Assembly: GCA_947367415.1 (NCBI GenBank)
Contig: CANBEE010000042.1
Coordinates: 1-14,128 of the forward strand
From: an uncultured Bacteroidales bacterium
GTDB taxonomy: Bacteria > Bacteroidota > Bacteroidia > Bacteroidales > Bacteroidaceae
Reading direction: 5' to 3'
Length of the DNA: 14,128 bases
Below, piece after piece: positions 1-7,504 of this stretch (positions are counted from its first letter, which is position 1; the number at the start of each line of letters is the position of its first letter). The notes beneath the pieces are model-generated. The model had not been told where the DNA came from. It did not search any database and saw only the letters and a list, made by a program, of their open reading frames with translations. The translations under genes were made by a program, and so were the position numbers.

Positions 1-1741
1 CTTTGAGAAGCCCGGCGACGATGACCACCTCACTGCTGACGGCAGCTGGCGCAGCGTAAAGAACGCCTTCCCCCTGATGACCAATAAGGGAATCTATGAC
101 AAACTGCGTCAGCAGAAGGGCAACGATAAGCGTGCCTTCATGATGACCCGCAGTAGCTCATTCGGTATACAGCACTACGGCACCTTCAGCTGGAGTGGCG
201 ACATCCAGTCCAACTGGGAAACCTTCAAGAATCAGATACCCTCGGGACTCAACTATATCCTCTGCGGTATCCCCTACTGGAACACCGATATAGGCGGTTT
301 CTTCTGCTGGGACTACAACAACAATCCCCGCGACCCCTTCGCACAGGAGCTGCAGGTGCGCTGGATGCAGTGGGGCTGCTTCATGCCTCTCATGCGCAAC
401 CACGTATCTTCACCCATGGTCAACGAGCTGTACCGCTATGCCGAGCCCGGGCACTGGGCCTTCGACGTGCAGAAGCAATACATCGAGCTGCGCTACCGCC
501 TGCTCCCCTACATCTACAGCAACTGTGGCGATGTGGTGCAGCGCAGCGGCTCCATGATGCGTGCCCTCGTGATGGACTTCCCGCGCGACAAGAGAGCCAT
601 CAACCTCACCGATGAGTACCTCTTCGGGCGCAACATTCTGGTGAAGCCCATCACCGACCCGCTCTACACCTACCTCGACTACGGCAAGATTGGCCATGCC
701 ATCTATCCTGAGGTGGAGCGTGCATCGGCTCCCGTCAAGGTGTACCTGCCCGAGGGCGCCGACTGGTGGGACTTCTGGAGCAACGAGTACCACGGAGGCG
801 GACAGACTATCCTGCGCCCCGCCCCCATCCATATCATGCCACTCTTCGTCAAAGCGGGTAGCATCATCCCCTTCGGTCCTGCCGTGCAGTATGCTGCCGA
901 GAAGGCTTGGGACAATCTCGAGGTGCGCGTATACCCCGGTGCCGACGGCGAGTTTATCCTTTATGAAGACGAGGGCGATAACTACAACTACGAGAAGGGA
1001 GCCTTCACCGAGATTCCCTTCCGCTGGGACAACGACCATGGCACCCTCATCATCGGTGAGCGCAAGGGCAAGTACAAGGGCATGCTCAAGGAACGCAAGT
1101 TCCGCATCCACCTCGTGAGCAAGGATTCACCTGCTGGCGATACCGAGGCGCAGGTCTTCACCACCGTGGAGTACACCGGTAAGGAGGTACGCGTGAAGCT
1201 GTGCGAGGGCACTGTGCCCGACGGCATGGAAGATGTCACCACTGCCTACATCGCCAACCCCAGCTTCGAAGCCGACGGCCGCTCGGGCAACAAATTTGAC
1301 CCCGAAGGCTGGAGCGTCAGCAGTCCCACCTCATGGTGGGGTATCAACCCCCACAGAGGAGGTGAGCCCCGTCCTACCCACGGGCGCTACATCTTCGGCG
1401 TTCACGACAATAGCAACACCCTCACCGCATCCATCACGCAGGTCATCAGCAGTCTGCCTCAGGGTGACTATGTCCTAGCAGTTGATATGCACGCATCCAA
1501 CACCCCCAGCGCCATTCGCGTAGGTGCCCAGCGCCTCTTTGCTGGAGAAGATGTGGCTTACTTCCGCGACCAAGTGAAAGATGCCGGCATTGGCGACAAC
1601 TACCCCATGCAGACCATCAAGCTCTCCTTTACCCAAAAGAAGGACAAGGCGCCCCTCACCATCGGCGTAGCTACCGACGGGGCTCCTCATGCCACATGGT
1701 TCAAAATAGATAATTTCAGATTATACAAGATCGTTGAGTAA
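1..1741 (+). CDS. Glycoside hydrolase family 31 enzyme (alpha-glucosidase/alpha-xylosidase type), 5' end outside window
   Basis: The reading frame is open from base 2, so the N-terminus, the N-terminal beta domain and the nucleophile motif lie upstream of the window; the ATG at 77 is internal. GH31 enzymes hydrolyse terminal alpha-linked glucose, xylose or related sugars with retention. Visible parts: the barrel segment with TFSWSGDIQSNW, whose Asp (200-202) matches the GH31 acid/base, then GIPYWNTDIGGFF and PLMRNH; a proximal C-terminal beta domain (about 630-900) with WDFWSNEYHGGGQTI and AGSIIPFGP; a DUF5110-like domain (about 915-1130) with LYEDEGDNYNY; and an extra module of about 165 residues (about 1245-1738) beginning IANPSFE and ending WFKIDNFRLYKI, typical of a galactose-binding-like beta sandwich. 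WDFW with the Gly-rich turn recalls alpha-xylosidases, but the substrate cannot be fixed. The family call is secure. The gene converges with ruvA. Confidence 0.9.
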   Translation, partial: FEKPGDDDHLTADGSWRSVKNAFPLMTNKGIYDKLRQQKGNDKRAFMMTRSSSFGIQHYGTFSWSGDIQSNWETFKNQIPSGLNYILCGIPYWNTDIGGFFCWDYNNNPRDPFAQELQVRWMQWGCFMPLMRNHVSSPMVNELYRYAEPGHWAFDVQKQYIELRYRLLPYIYSNCGDVVQRSGSMMRALVMDFPRDKRAINLTDEYLFGRNILVKPITDPLYTYLDYGKIGHAIYPEVERASAPVKVYLPEGADWWDFWSNEYHGGGQTILRPAPIHIMPLFVKAGSIIPFGPAVQYAAEKAWDNLEVRVYPGADGEFILYEDEGDNYNYEKGAFTEIPFRWDNDHGTLIIGERKGKYKGMLKERKFRIHLVSKDSPAGDTEAQVFTTVEYTGKEVRVKLCEGTVPDGMEDVTTAYIANPSFEADGRSGNKFDPEGWSVSSPTSWWGINPHRGGEPRPTHGRYIFGVHDNSNTLTASITQVISSLPQGDYVLAVDMHASNTPSAIRVGAQRLFAGEDVAYFRDQVKDAGIGDNYPMQTIKLSFTQKKDKAPLTIGVATDGAPHATWFKIDNFRLYKIVE

Positions 1742-1778
1742 GAATCTTCCCAACATCCTTGAAGGAATAACGGCATAT

Positions 1779-1806
1779 ATGTAGAGGGTAACGTTACCCT
1801 CTACAT
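1779..1806. terminator. 28-base perfect palindrome between convergent GH31 gene and ruvA, probable bidirectional terminator
   Basis: The left arm atgtagagggtaac is followed directly by its exact reverse complement, giving 14 + 14 bases without mismatch. As RNA it can fold from either strand into a stem of 11 to 12 pairs with a small loop. It starts 38 bases after the GH31 stop codon and contains the ruvA TAG stop (1801-1803), so it would end both convergent transcripts. There is no run of T on either side, so a classical intrinsic terminator is not proven. A binding site for a dimeric protein is the alternative. Confidence 0.55.
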
Positions 1807-2403
1807 TCGTCTTAGCGCCTCCTTGATAGCAGCCTCCACAGTGATGGACGGCTGCTCCTTTATAATACTCTTGACCACTTTCTGTGATGCTGCAGCCGTA
1901 TAGCCCAACATGGTAAGAGCTGCTACGGCGCTGTCAAGTACTTCATTATGAATATCGGCAAACAATGCCTGGGGTGCATCGGAAGAAGGCATATCGACAC
2001 CGATAGTTGCCATCTTGTCGCGCAGTTCCACGATGATGCGCTGAGCAGTCTTTCCGCCTATACCCTTAACCATCTTGAGCAGCTTATCATTACCCGAGGC
2101 TATCACCTCGCAAAGCTCGTTTGGAGTAAGTGCCGAAAGAATCGTACGGGCAGTATTGCCACCAATGCCAGAGACAGAGATAAGCAGCAGGAAGAGCTCA
2201 CGCTCACGCTTGTCGGAAAAGCCATAGAGCACGTAAGCATCCTCACGGATAGCTTCATGGATATAGAGCTTCACCTGCGGACGGTTCTGTATAGCCGTAT
2301 ATGTATTGAGTGAGATATTGGTCAAATAACCTACTCCATGGCACTCAACGGTAGCTGTCGTAGGGGTAAGTTCAGTAAGGTCTCCTCGGAGGTATTCTAT
2401 CAT
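1801..2403 (-). CDS. ruvA: Holliday junction branch migration protein RuvA
   Basis: RuvA is the tetrameric DNA-binding subunit that holds the four-way junction while the RuvB motor drives branch migration, with RuvC cutting the resolved junction; it acts in the cytoplasm during recombinational repair. The 200-residue length is usual. Domain I is an OB fold at about residues 1-64, starting MIEYLRGDL and containing GVGY. Two helix-hairpin-helix motifs follow, SGIGGNTA (about 78-85) and KGIGGKTA (about 113-120). A flexible, partly acidic linker (about 132-150) joins the RuvB-binding three-helix domain III (about 152-200, with AVAALTMLGY). The ATG start is 27 bases or so from a predicted transcription start. 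The gene is transcribed away from rlmN and converges with the GH31 gene. ruvB and ruvC are not in the window, as is common in this group. Confidence 0.97.
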   Translation of the reverse strand: MIEYLRGDLTELTPTTATVECHGVGYLTNISLNTYTAIQNRPQVKLYIHEAIREDAYVLYGFSDKRERELFLLLISVSGIGGNTARTILSALTPNELCEVIASGNDKLLKMVKGIGGKTAQRIIVELRDKMATIGVDMPSSDAPQALFADIHNEVLDSAVAALTMLGYTAAASQKVVKSIIKEQPSITVEAAIKEALRRM

Positions 2404-2436
2404 AAGCTGAAGGTATAATACGGATTAATAACAGCA

Positions 2437-2467
2437 CAAAAATAGATAAAAAATGCCAATCATGAAA
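2437..2467 (-). promoter_or_regulatory. Predicted Bacteroidetes-type promoter of ruvA
   Basis: Read on the minus strand, TATTTTTG (2444-2437) matches the -7 consensus TAnnTTTG. TTTC (2467-2464), one base from the -33 consensus TTTG, lies 19 bases upstream. The expected start of transcription is near 2430, about 27 bases before the ruvA ATG. Confidence 0.55.
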
Positions 2468-2482
2468 GAATGGCCGACAAAG

Positions 2483-2515
2483 TGTGGGGGAGTTTGCGTT
2501 TTTTTTGTACTTTTG
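2483..2515 (+). promoter_or_regulatory. Predicted Bacteroidetes-type promoter of the rlmN cluster
   Basis: TACTTTTG (2508-2515) matches the -7 consensus TAnnTTTG. TGTG (2483-2486), a weak -33 element, lies 21 bases upstream, with a run of eight T immediately before the -7 box. The implied start near 2521 gives a leader of about 18 bases to the ATG at 2539, or about 72 bases to the ATG at 2593. Confidence 0.5.
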
Positions 2516-2538
2516 TTCCCATTACCATATAATCTAGG

Positions 2539-3621
2539 ATGGAGGATTGGGCTGAGAGGCCGCGCCTTGGACCAGAAATGATAAAGAGACTGATGAGCGA
2601 GCCAAAGAAACGACTGTTGGGAATGGACCTTGCCGAGCTACAAGCTGTGGCAAAGGAGATGGGTATGCCGGGTTTTGCTGCGCGGCAGATGATGGAATGG
2701 GTATATGTGCGCCGTGTACGCTCCATTGATGAGATGACCAACCTGTCGCTCAAGCATCGTGAAGCACTGAACCGACACTACGAGGTAGGTCTCACCGATC
2801 CCGTGGAGGCGATGCACTCCAAGGACGGCACCATCAAGTATCTGTTCAAAATTCGCGAAGGACAGTTCGTAGAGGCTGTCTACATCCCCGATGATGAGCG
2901 CGCCACCCTGTGTGTATCGTCACAGGTGGGCTGCAAGATGCACTGCGCCTTCTGCATGACAGGTCGCCAAGGCTTCAGTGCGCACCTCACAGCAGGCGAG
3001 ATTCTCAACCAATTCTATGCCATTCCCGAGAGTGCATCACTCACCAATGTAGTGATGATGGGTATGGGCGAACCGCTCGACAATACCGATGAGGTGCTCA
3101 AGGCCTTACGCCTGCTCACCGACCCCAAGCTAATGGCATGGAGTCCTCGCCGCATCACACTCTCTACCGTAGGTGTGAGAGGGAACCTCAAGCGCTTCCT
3201 CGACGAGAGTGACTGCCACTTAGCTATCAGTCTGCATGCTCCGACGCCACAGGTGCGCTCTGAGTTGATGCCCGCCGAGCGCATCTACTCCATCAGCGAG
3301 ATGGTAGAACTGCTCAGAACGTATGATTTTACTGGACAGCGCCGCCTATCATTTGAGTATATCCTCTTCGATGGGGTGAACGACACTATGGCCGATGCCC
3401 GTAAGCTGGTACGTCTGCTCGATGGATTGCAGTGCCGCATCAACCTCATTCGCTTCCATGCCATCCCCGATTCAGAGCTCGACGGGGTACCCATGGAGCG
3501 CATGGTAGCTTTCCGCGACTATCTCACTCGCCATGGACTGTTCACAACGATACGTGCTTCGCGCGGCGAGGACATCTACGCAGCGTGCGGCATGCTGTCG
3601 ACAAAGAAATTGAAAAGTTGA
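2539..3621 (+). CDS. rlmN: Dual-specificity RNA methyltransferase RlmN (23S rRNA A2503 / tRNA A37 C2-methylase)
   Basis: RlmN is a radical-SAM enzyme that makes 2-methyladenosine at A2503 of 23S rRNA and at position 37 of some tRNAs. Numbered from the ATG at 2539 (360 residues), the 4Fe-4S motif CKMHCAFC gives Cys132, Cys136 and Cys139. Cys125 (in ATLCVSSQ) and Cys350 (in AACGMLS) correspond to the two catalytic cysteines, and Glu112 to the active-site base, with the same 13-residue spacing to the first catalytic cysteine as in E. coli RlmN. MMGMGEPLDN is the SAM-binding GEP block, and SLHAP and RASRGEDI are family signatures. The start is uncertain: the first 18 residues are not typical, and the ATG at 2593 (MSEPKKRLLGM...) looks more like relatives. 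First gene of a plus-strand cluster reaching 7483. Confidence 0.96.
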   Translation: MEDWAERPRLGPEMIKRLMSEPKKRLLGMDLAELQAVAKEMGMPGFAARQMMEWVYVRRVRSIDEMTNLSLKHREALNRHYEVGLTDPVEAMHSKDGTIKYLFKIREGQFVEAVYIPDDERATLCVSSQVGCKMHCAFCMTGRQGFSAHLTAGEILNQFYAIPESASLTNVVMMGMGEPLDNTDEVLKALRLLTDPKLMAWSPRRITLSTVGVRGNLKRFLDESDCHLAISLHAPTPQVRSELMPAERIYSISEMVELLRTYDFTGQRRLSFEYILFDGVNDTMADARKLVRLLDGLQCRINLIRFHAIPDSELDGVPMERMVAFRDYLTRHGLFTTIRASRGEDIYAACGMLSTKKLKS

Positions 3622-3648
3622 TTATTGAAAACTAAACGAAATATATTC

Positions 3649-4782
3649 ATGATGAAAAAATATCTTATCTACACAGTCACATGCCTCATGGCACTCTGCA
3701 TGGCCAGTTGTGGCAACAAGGAGGGTGCAGCCAAGGAGAATACCAAGAAGGAGAGCGTAAAGAAGACCACTTCCAAGAAGGTTACCAAGAAAAAGAAGAA
3801 GAGTCTGTTGATGCCCAACGCTACAGGCCTCCCCTACGAGATGTTGGTGGTCATGGACGATGAGCAATGGGACCGCCCGCTCGGCCGTGCAGTGTTCAAC
3901 GTACTCGATAGCGATGTGCCCGGACTGCCCCAGTCGGAGCGTTCGTTCCGCATCTCACGCGTTGAGCCTGAAGGCTTCAATAGCAACATGTTCAAGATCA
4001 TGCGTAATGTCATCAAGGTGAATATTCAGGATATCTACACGCAGCCGAAGTTCAAGTTTGCCCGCAACGTATACTCCTATCCTCAGATGATTATGACCCT
4101 TCAGGCACCCGACGAGGAGAGTCTGACCGAATTCATCAACAACAATCAGCAGGCTATCATCGACTTTTTCACCAAGGCCGAGATGAACCGCGAGATTGAG
4201 AACCTGAGCGAGAAGCATAACCTCGAAGTATCACGTCTGGCTAAAGAGATTCTCGATGTTGACGTATGGGTACCTTGGGAATTGAACAAGTTCAAGACTG
4301 GCAAGGACTTCTTCTGGGCCTCTACGAACGTAGGCAAGAAGGACATGAACCTCGTGCTTTACTCCTATCCCTACACCGACAAGAACACCTTCACACTCGA
4401 CTACTTCCTCCAAAAGCGCGACTCTGTGATGAAGGTCAATATCCCTGGCGGCCCCGAGGGAAGCTATATGACTACCAATCATGGAATGGTATACGTAGAG
4501 GATGCCACCGTACGTGGCAAGTATGCCCAAGTAGCCCGTGGCCTTTGGCGCGTGCAGGGCGACCGTATGGGAGGTCCTTTCGTGTCGCACTCACGAGTGG
4601 ACGAGGTGAATGGCCGCGTCATCGTAGCCGAGGCATTCATCTATGCTCCCGAATCGCTGAAGCGCGACCTCGTACGCCGCATGGAGGCAGCCTTGTATAC
4701 CGTGCAGCTACCTGCCGAGCAAGAGGTGAACAGCTTGTCATACAGCTTGGAGGAGATTGTAATTGAACCCGAAACAAAATAA
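3649..4782 (+). CDS. DUF4837 family lipoprotein
   Basis: This is a predicted lipoprotein of the Bacteroidetes family DUF4837, of unknown function. The frame extends upstream to a TTG at 3625, but the ATG at 3649 (followed by a second ATG at 3652) begins a proper signal peptide: MMKKYLIY, a hydrophobic core, and the lipobox-like MAS before Cys21. A Lys/Thr/Ser-rich, strongly basic stretch follows (about residues 23-50), probably a flexible linker near the membrane. The folded part starts around LPYEMLVVMDDEQW and contains aromatic-rich conserved stretches such as DVWVPWELN, FFWAS and YSYPYTDKNTFTLDYF, with GLWRV near the end. No catalytic motif is seen. It starts 27 bases after rlmN and ends 18 bases before pdxA, so cotranscription is likely, although no functional link is evident. 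The family assignment is from memory of its sequence character. Confidence 0.8.
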   Translation: MMKKYLIYTVTCLMALCMASCGNKEGAAKENTKKESVKKTTSKKVTKKKKKSLLMPNATGLPYEMLVVMDDEQWDRPLGRAVFNVLDSDVPGLPQSERSFRISRVEPEGFNSNMFKIMRNVIKVNIQDIYTQPKFKFARNVYSYPQMIMTLQAPDEESLTEFINNNQQAIIDFFTKAEMNREIENLSEKHNLEVSRLAKEILDVDVWVPWELNKFKTGKDFFWASTNVGKKDMNLVLYSYPYTDKNTFTLDYFLQKRDSVMKVNIPGGPEGSYMTTNHGMVYVEDATVRGKYAQVARGLWRVQGDRMGGPFVSHSRVDEVNGRVIVAEAFIYAPESLKRDLVRRMEAALYTVQLPAEQEVNSLSYSLEEIVIEPETK

Positions 4783-4800
4783 CACGAAACACTTTATATA

Positions 4801-5880
4801 ATGGAACAAAATAGAATAAGAATAGCTATTACGCAAGGCGATGTCAACGGCATCGGGTACGAAGTCATACTGAAGGCTTTCGAGGACCCCACAATGCTTG
4901 AACTCTGCACCCCGATAATCTACGGTTCGCCCAAGATAATGACCTATCACCGCAAGGCTCTCAATCTGGAGACCTCGTTCTCTATCATCAACTCGGCCTC
5001 CGAGGCTATCCCTGGCCGAATCAATGTCATCAACTGCAACGACGATGAAGTGAAGGTCGACCTGGGTAAGGCTTCGCGCGAATCAGGCAAGGCTGCACTC
5101 GATGCTTTGGAGAAAGCCATGCTGGATTACAAGGAGGGCCTGTATGACGTACTGGTGACTGCTCCTATCCATAAAGAGATGATTCAGTCAGAAACTTTCA
5201 CCTTCCCCGGACACACCGAATATATCGAGCAGTGCGTAGGCGAAGGAGCCAAGGCACTGATGATATTGGCCAACGAAAGATTGCGCGTAGCACTTGTCAC
5301 AGGACATGTGTCTGTAGCCAAGATTGCTTCAACGCTTACTCAAGAGCTAATAGAAGAGAAACTCGACATCTTCAACGCCTCGCTGAAGTCCGACTTTGGC
5401 ATCAGTGCTCCCCGTATTGCAGTGCTGGCTCTCAATCCCCATGCTGGCGACGGTGGCGTGATAGGCAATGAAGAGGAGACCATCATCACCCCTGCCATCC
5501 AAGCCATGCGCGAGAAGGGCGTGCTTTGCTTTGGCCCCTACCCTGCCGACGGCTTCATGGGCAATGCTTCGTACACCCATTTCGATGGTGTACTGGCCAT
5601 GTACCACGACCAAGGCCTCACACCGTTCAAGGTGTTGGCTATGGACGATGGCGTGAACTTCACTGCAGGTCTTCCGCTTGTGCGCACCTCACCCGACCAT
5701 GGCACCGCATTCGACATTGCCGGCAAGAATGAGGCTTCGGCCAACTCCATGCGTCAGGCCATCTACATGGCAATCGACATCTACCGCAACCGCAAGAGCG
5801 ATGCCGAGGCACACCGCAATCCCTTGCGTAAGCTCTATTTCGAGAAGCGCGACGACAGCGACAAGTTAAAGCTCGAATAA
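4801..5880 (+). CDS. pdxA: 4-hydroxythreonine-4-phosphate dehydrogenase PdxA
   Basis: PdxA oxidises 4-phosphohydroxy-L-threonine with NAD; the product decarboxylates and is condensed with deoxyxylulose 5-phosphate by PdxJ in the DXP-dependent route to pyridoxal phosphate. At 359 residues it is slightly longer than the usual 330 or so, with an acidic/basic C-terminal tail. The start ITQGDVNGIGYEV is the family N-terminus. Metal-binding histidines fit His169 (TGHVSV), His214 (NPHAGDGG) and His269 (MYHDQGL). His138-Thr139 (FPGHTEY) fits substrate phosphate binding. The late block VRTSPDHGTAFDIAGKN is diagnostic. The ATG is preceded by A/T-rich sequence and lies 18 bases after the DUF4837 gene. 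The nucleotidyltransferase gene begins 11 bases after the stop codon, indicating one transcript. pdxJ is not in the window. Confidence 0.97.
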   Translation: MEQNRIRIAITQGDVNGIGYEVILKAFEDPTMLELCTPIIYGSPKIMTYHRKALNLETSFSIINSASEAIPGRINVINCNDDEVKVDLGKASRESGKAALDALEKAMLDYKEGLYDVLVTAPIHKEMIQSETFTFPGHTEYIEQCVGEGAKALMILANERLRVALVTGHVSVAKIASTLTQELIEEKLDIFNASLKSDFGISAPRIAVLALNPHAGDGGVIGNEEETIITPAIQAMREKGVLCFGPYPADGFMGNASYTHFDGVLAMYHDQGLTPFKVLAMDDGVNFTAGLPLVRTSPDHGTAFDIAGKNEASANSMRQAIYMAIDIYRNRKSDAEAHRNPLRKLYFEKRDDSDKLKLE

Positions 5881-5891
5881 GCAAGCCACCC

Positions 5892-6596
5892 ATGCTCTAC
5901 GCTATACTGGCAGCAGGCGAAGGTTCACGATTGGCCGAAGAGGGATGCGAAGTCCCCAAGCCCTTGGTGCGCATACAGGATGAGACACTCATTGGGCGTC
6001 TCATCCGTGTGTTTATCGCCAATGGTGCCACACGCATCGTAGTCATCAGCAATGCCAAGCATGCAGCCACACAAGCCTACCTTCGCAGCCTCACACTACC
6101 CATACCGCTCGATATCGCGGTGCAATCCACCCCCAGCTCCATGCACAGCCTCTATGCTATCCGCGACTACCTGAAAGCCGAAGAGCGCTTTTGCGTGACC
6201 ACCGTCGACACCATCTTCTCGGAGAAGGAGTTTGCACAATATATCCATGCCTTCCGCGAGAGTGACCTGGATGGGCTGATGGCCGTGACCACATACGTTG
6301 ATGATGAGAAACCGCTCTATGTACAGACGGCCGAGAATCTCACCATCACCAACTTCTGTGACGCCTGCGAAGAGCGCTGCGCCCATGTTTCGGGAGGCAT
6401 CTATTGCCTCACATCCAAGGCATTGAGTACACTCACCCGTTGCATCGAGCGGGGACAGTCGCGCATGCGCAATTTCCAACGCCAGCTAGTAGCCGATGGT
6501 TTGTTCCTAAAGGCCTACCCCTTCAGTAAGATAATCGATGTGGATCATGCTTCCGACATAGCCAAGGCCGAGCAACTGATACGTGAATGGCAATGA
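5892..6596 (+). CDS. LicC-like small nucleotidyltransferase (NTP transferase superfamily)
   Basis: Enzymes of this fold transfer NMP from an NTP onto a phosphorylated sugar, alcohol or amine. The 234 residues cover only the catalytic Rossmann-like domain, as in LicC-type cytidylyltransferases and MurU-type uridylyltransferases. The nucleotide-binding signature LAAGEGSRL is at residues 6-14 and KPLVRI at 23-28. SSMHSLYAIRDYL (82-94) resembles the N-x-x-S-L-Y segment of LicC proteins. VTTVDTIF (102-109) supplies the first metal-binding Asp, although most relatives have Gly-Asp there. IDVDHASDIAKAE (215-227) matches the usual C-terminal second-Asp segment. Both NTP and acceptor are unknown. Its stop codon overlaps the next gene's ATG in ATGA, so the two proteins are probably made together and act in one pathway. 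Confidence 0.82.
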   Translation: MLYAILAAGEGSRLAEEGCEVPKPLVRIQDETLIGRLIRVFIANGATRIVVISNAKHAATQAYLRSLTLPIPLDIAVQSTPSSMHSLYAIRDYLKAEERFCVTTVDTIFSEKEFAQYIHAFRESDLDGLMAVTTYVDDEKPLYVQTAENLTITNFCDACEERCAHVSGGIYCLTSKALSTLTRCIERGQSRMRNFQRQLVADGLFLKAYPFSKIIDVDHASDIAKAEQLIREWQ

Positions 6597-7483
6597 AAAG
6601 CGTGTTGTGCATATTCCGAGCAGCCTGTTTCTCACCGGGTATGGTCGAGAGAGACGAAGCCATACTCCGCGCTGTGGGCTCACGTCTTCAGTCGGCAGGG
6701 TACACCATGTCTTTCATTCACGAGGAGGAGCTAACCGCAGATACCCCCATGCCCGATATCACGCTCCACATGGTCCGCTCGCCTCATGCGCTGAGCATCC
6801 TGACACTATGGGAGAAAGCCGGCTGTCGTGTACTTAATTCCACCGAGGGTGTACGCAACGCTGAGCGCGAAACATTAGCCCACTTATGTGCCGAGCAGCG
6901 CATCACCACCCCGAAGACATGGATTGTAGACACCGCCAACCTAAATACCTCGACAGTCATCACCACCGAAGGGTTGCACGAGGCTATCACCTTCCCCTGT
7001 TGGGTGAAGCGTACCGGAAGTTGTGCCCAGCAACCCGACGATGTATGTTTTGCGTCAGACATCAATGCATACGAGCAGAGCATCGCACGCCTCCATGCTC
7101 GCGGCATTGGCAAGGCCGTAGTAATGGAACACCTTGAGGGAGTATGCATCAAGTTCTACGCCATCCAAGGAACAGACTTTCTTCACTTTCTACACGCCAA
7201 GAAACTCGGGTACGACAAGTTCAATGCCAACTACTCCGCCTACGAGAAGCGAGAGGAAGAACACAATAAAGGAGAGATAGCCTACCAATTACCGATAGCA
7301 AAGCTATGCCAATCGCTCGATGAGGCAAAAGACCTATTTAAGCTAAAAGTTTATGGCGGAGACGCCATCATCGGCCCCGACGGCATAGCCCGTCTCATAG
7401 ACCTCAACGACTGGCCCAGTTTCTCGGCCTGCCGCGAAAAAGCAGCAGATGCCATCGCACAATTAGTGACAATGCACGAATAG
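6593..7483 (+). CDS. ATP-grasp superfamily protein, unknown substrate
   Basis: ATP-grasp enzymes join a carboxylate to an amine or thiol through an acyl phosphate; some instead phosphorylate. From the ATG at 6593 the protein has 296 residues; an ATG at 6587 would add two. I chose 6593 because it forms an ATGA overlap with the upstream stop. The N-terminal pre-ATP-grasp part runs to about residue 110 and includes VLNSTEGVRNAERETLAHL, followed by TPKTWIV. Lys139 in CWVKRTG fits the adenine/phosphate-contacting lysine. VVMEHLEG (about 176-183) fits the hinge, with Glu179 near the adenine. The C-terminal IDLNDWPSF (269-277) supplies the D-x-N metal ligands. The family call rests on these motifs; the product does not match RimK, Ddl or carbamoyl-phosphate enzymes that I recognise. 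It follows pdxA and the nucleotidyltransferase and is the last gene of the cluster. Confidence 0.75.
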   Translation: MKSVLCIFRAACFSPGMVERDEAILRAVGSRLQSAGYTMSFIHEEELTADTPMPDITLHMVRSPHALSILTLWEKAGCRVLNSTEGVRNAERETLAHLCAEQRITTPKTWIVDTANLNTSTVITTEGLHEAITFPCWVKRTGSCAQQPDDVCFASDINAYEQSIARLHARGIGKAVVMEHLEGVCIKFYAIQGTDFLHFLHAKKLGYDKFNANYSAYEKREEEHNKGEIAYQLPIAKLCQSLDEAKDLFKLKVYGGDAIIGPDGIARLIDLNDWPSFSACREKAADAIAQLVTMHE

Positions 7484-7501
7484 AGGTATTTATACACCTC
7501 T
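7482..7501. terminator. Short hairpin between convergent ATP-grasp and DUF2461 genes, possible terminator
   Basis: AGAGGT and ACCTCT form a six-pair stem around an eight-base A/T-rich loop. The hairpin begins inside the ATP-grasp gene's TAG stop and ends four bases before the DUF2461 stop. The only 21 bases between these converging genes must stop both transcripts, so a role in termination is reasonable. The stem is short and there is no T run. Confidence 0.3.
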
Positions 7502-7504
7502 CCC

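Noticed and set aside
410..1111. Minus-strand open frame of 233 codons opposite the GH31 gene
   Set aside because: It mirrors the codon bias of the GH31 frame, has a low-complexity Val/Leu/Gly-rich translation and no recognisable domain.
3625..3648. Longer DUF4837 start at TTG 3625
   Set aside because: It would place eight charged residues before a complete signal peptide that already starts at ATG 3649.
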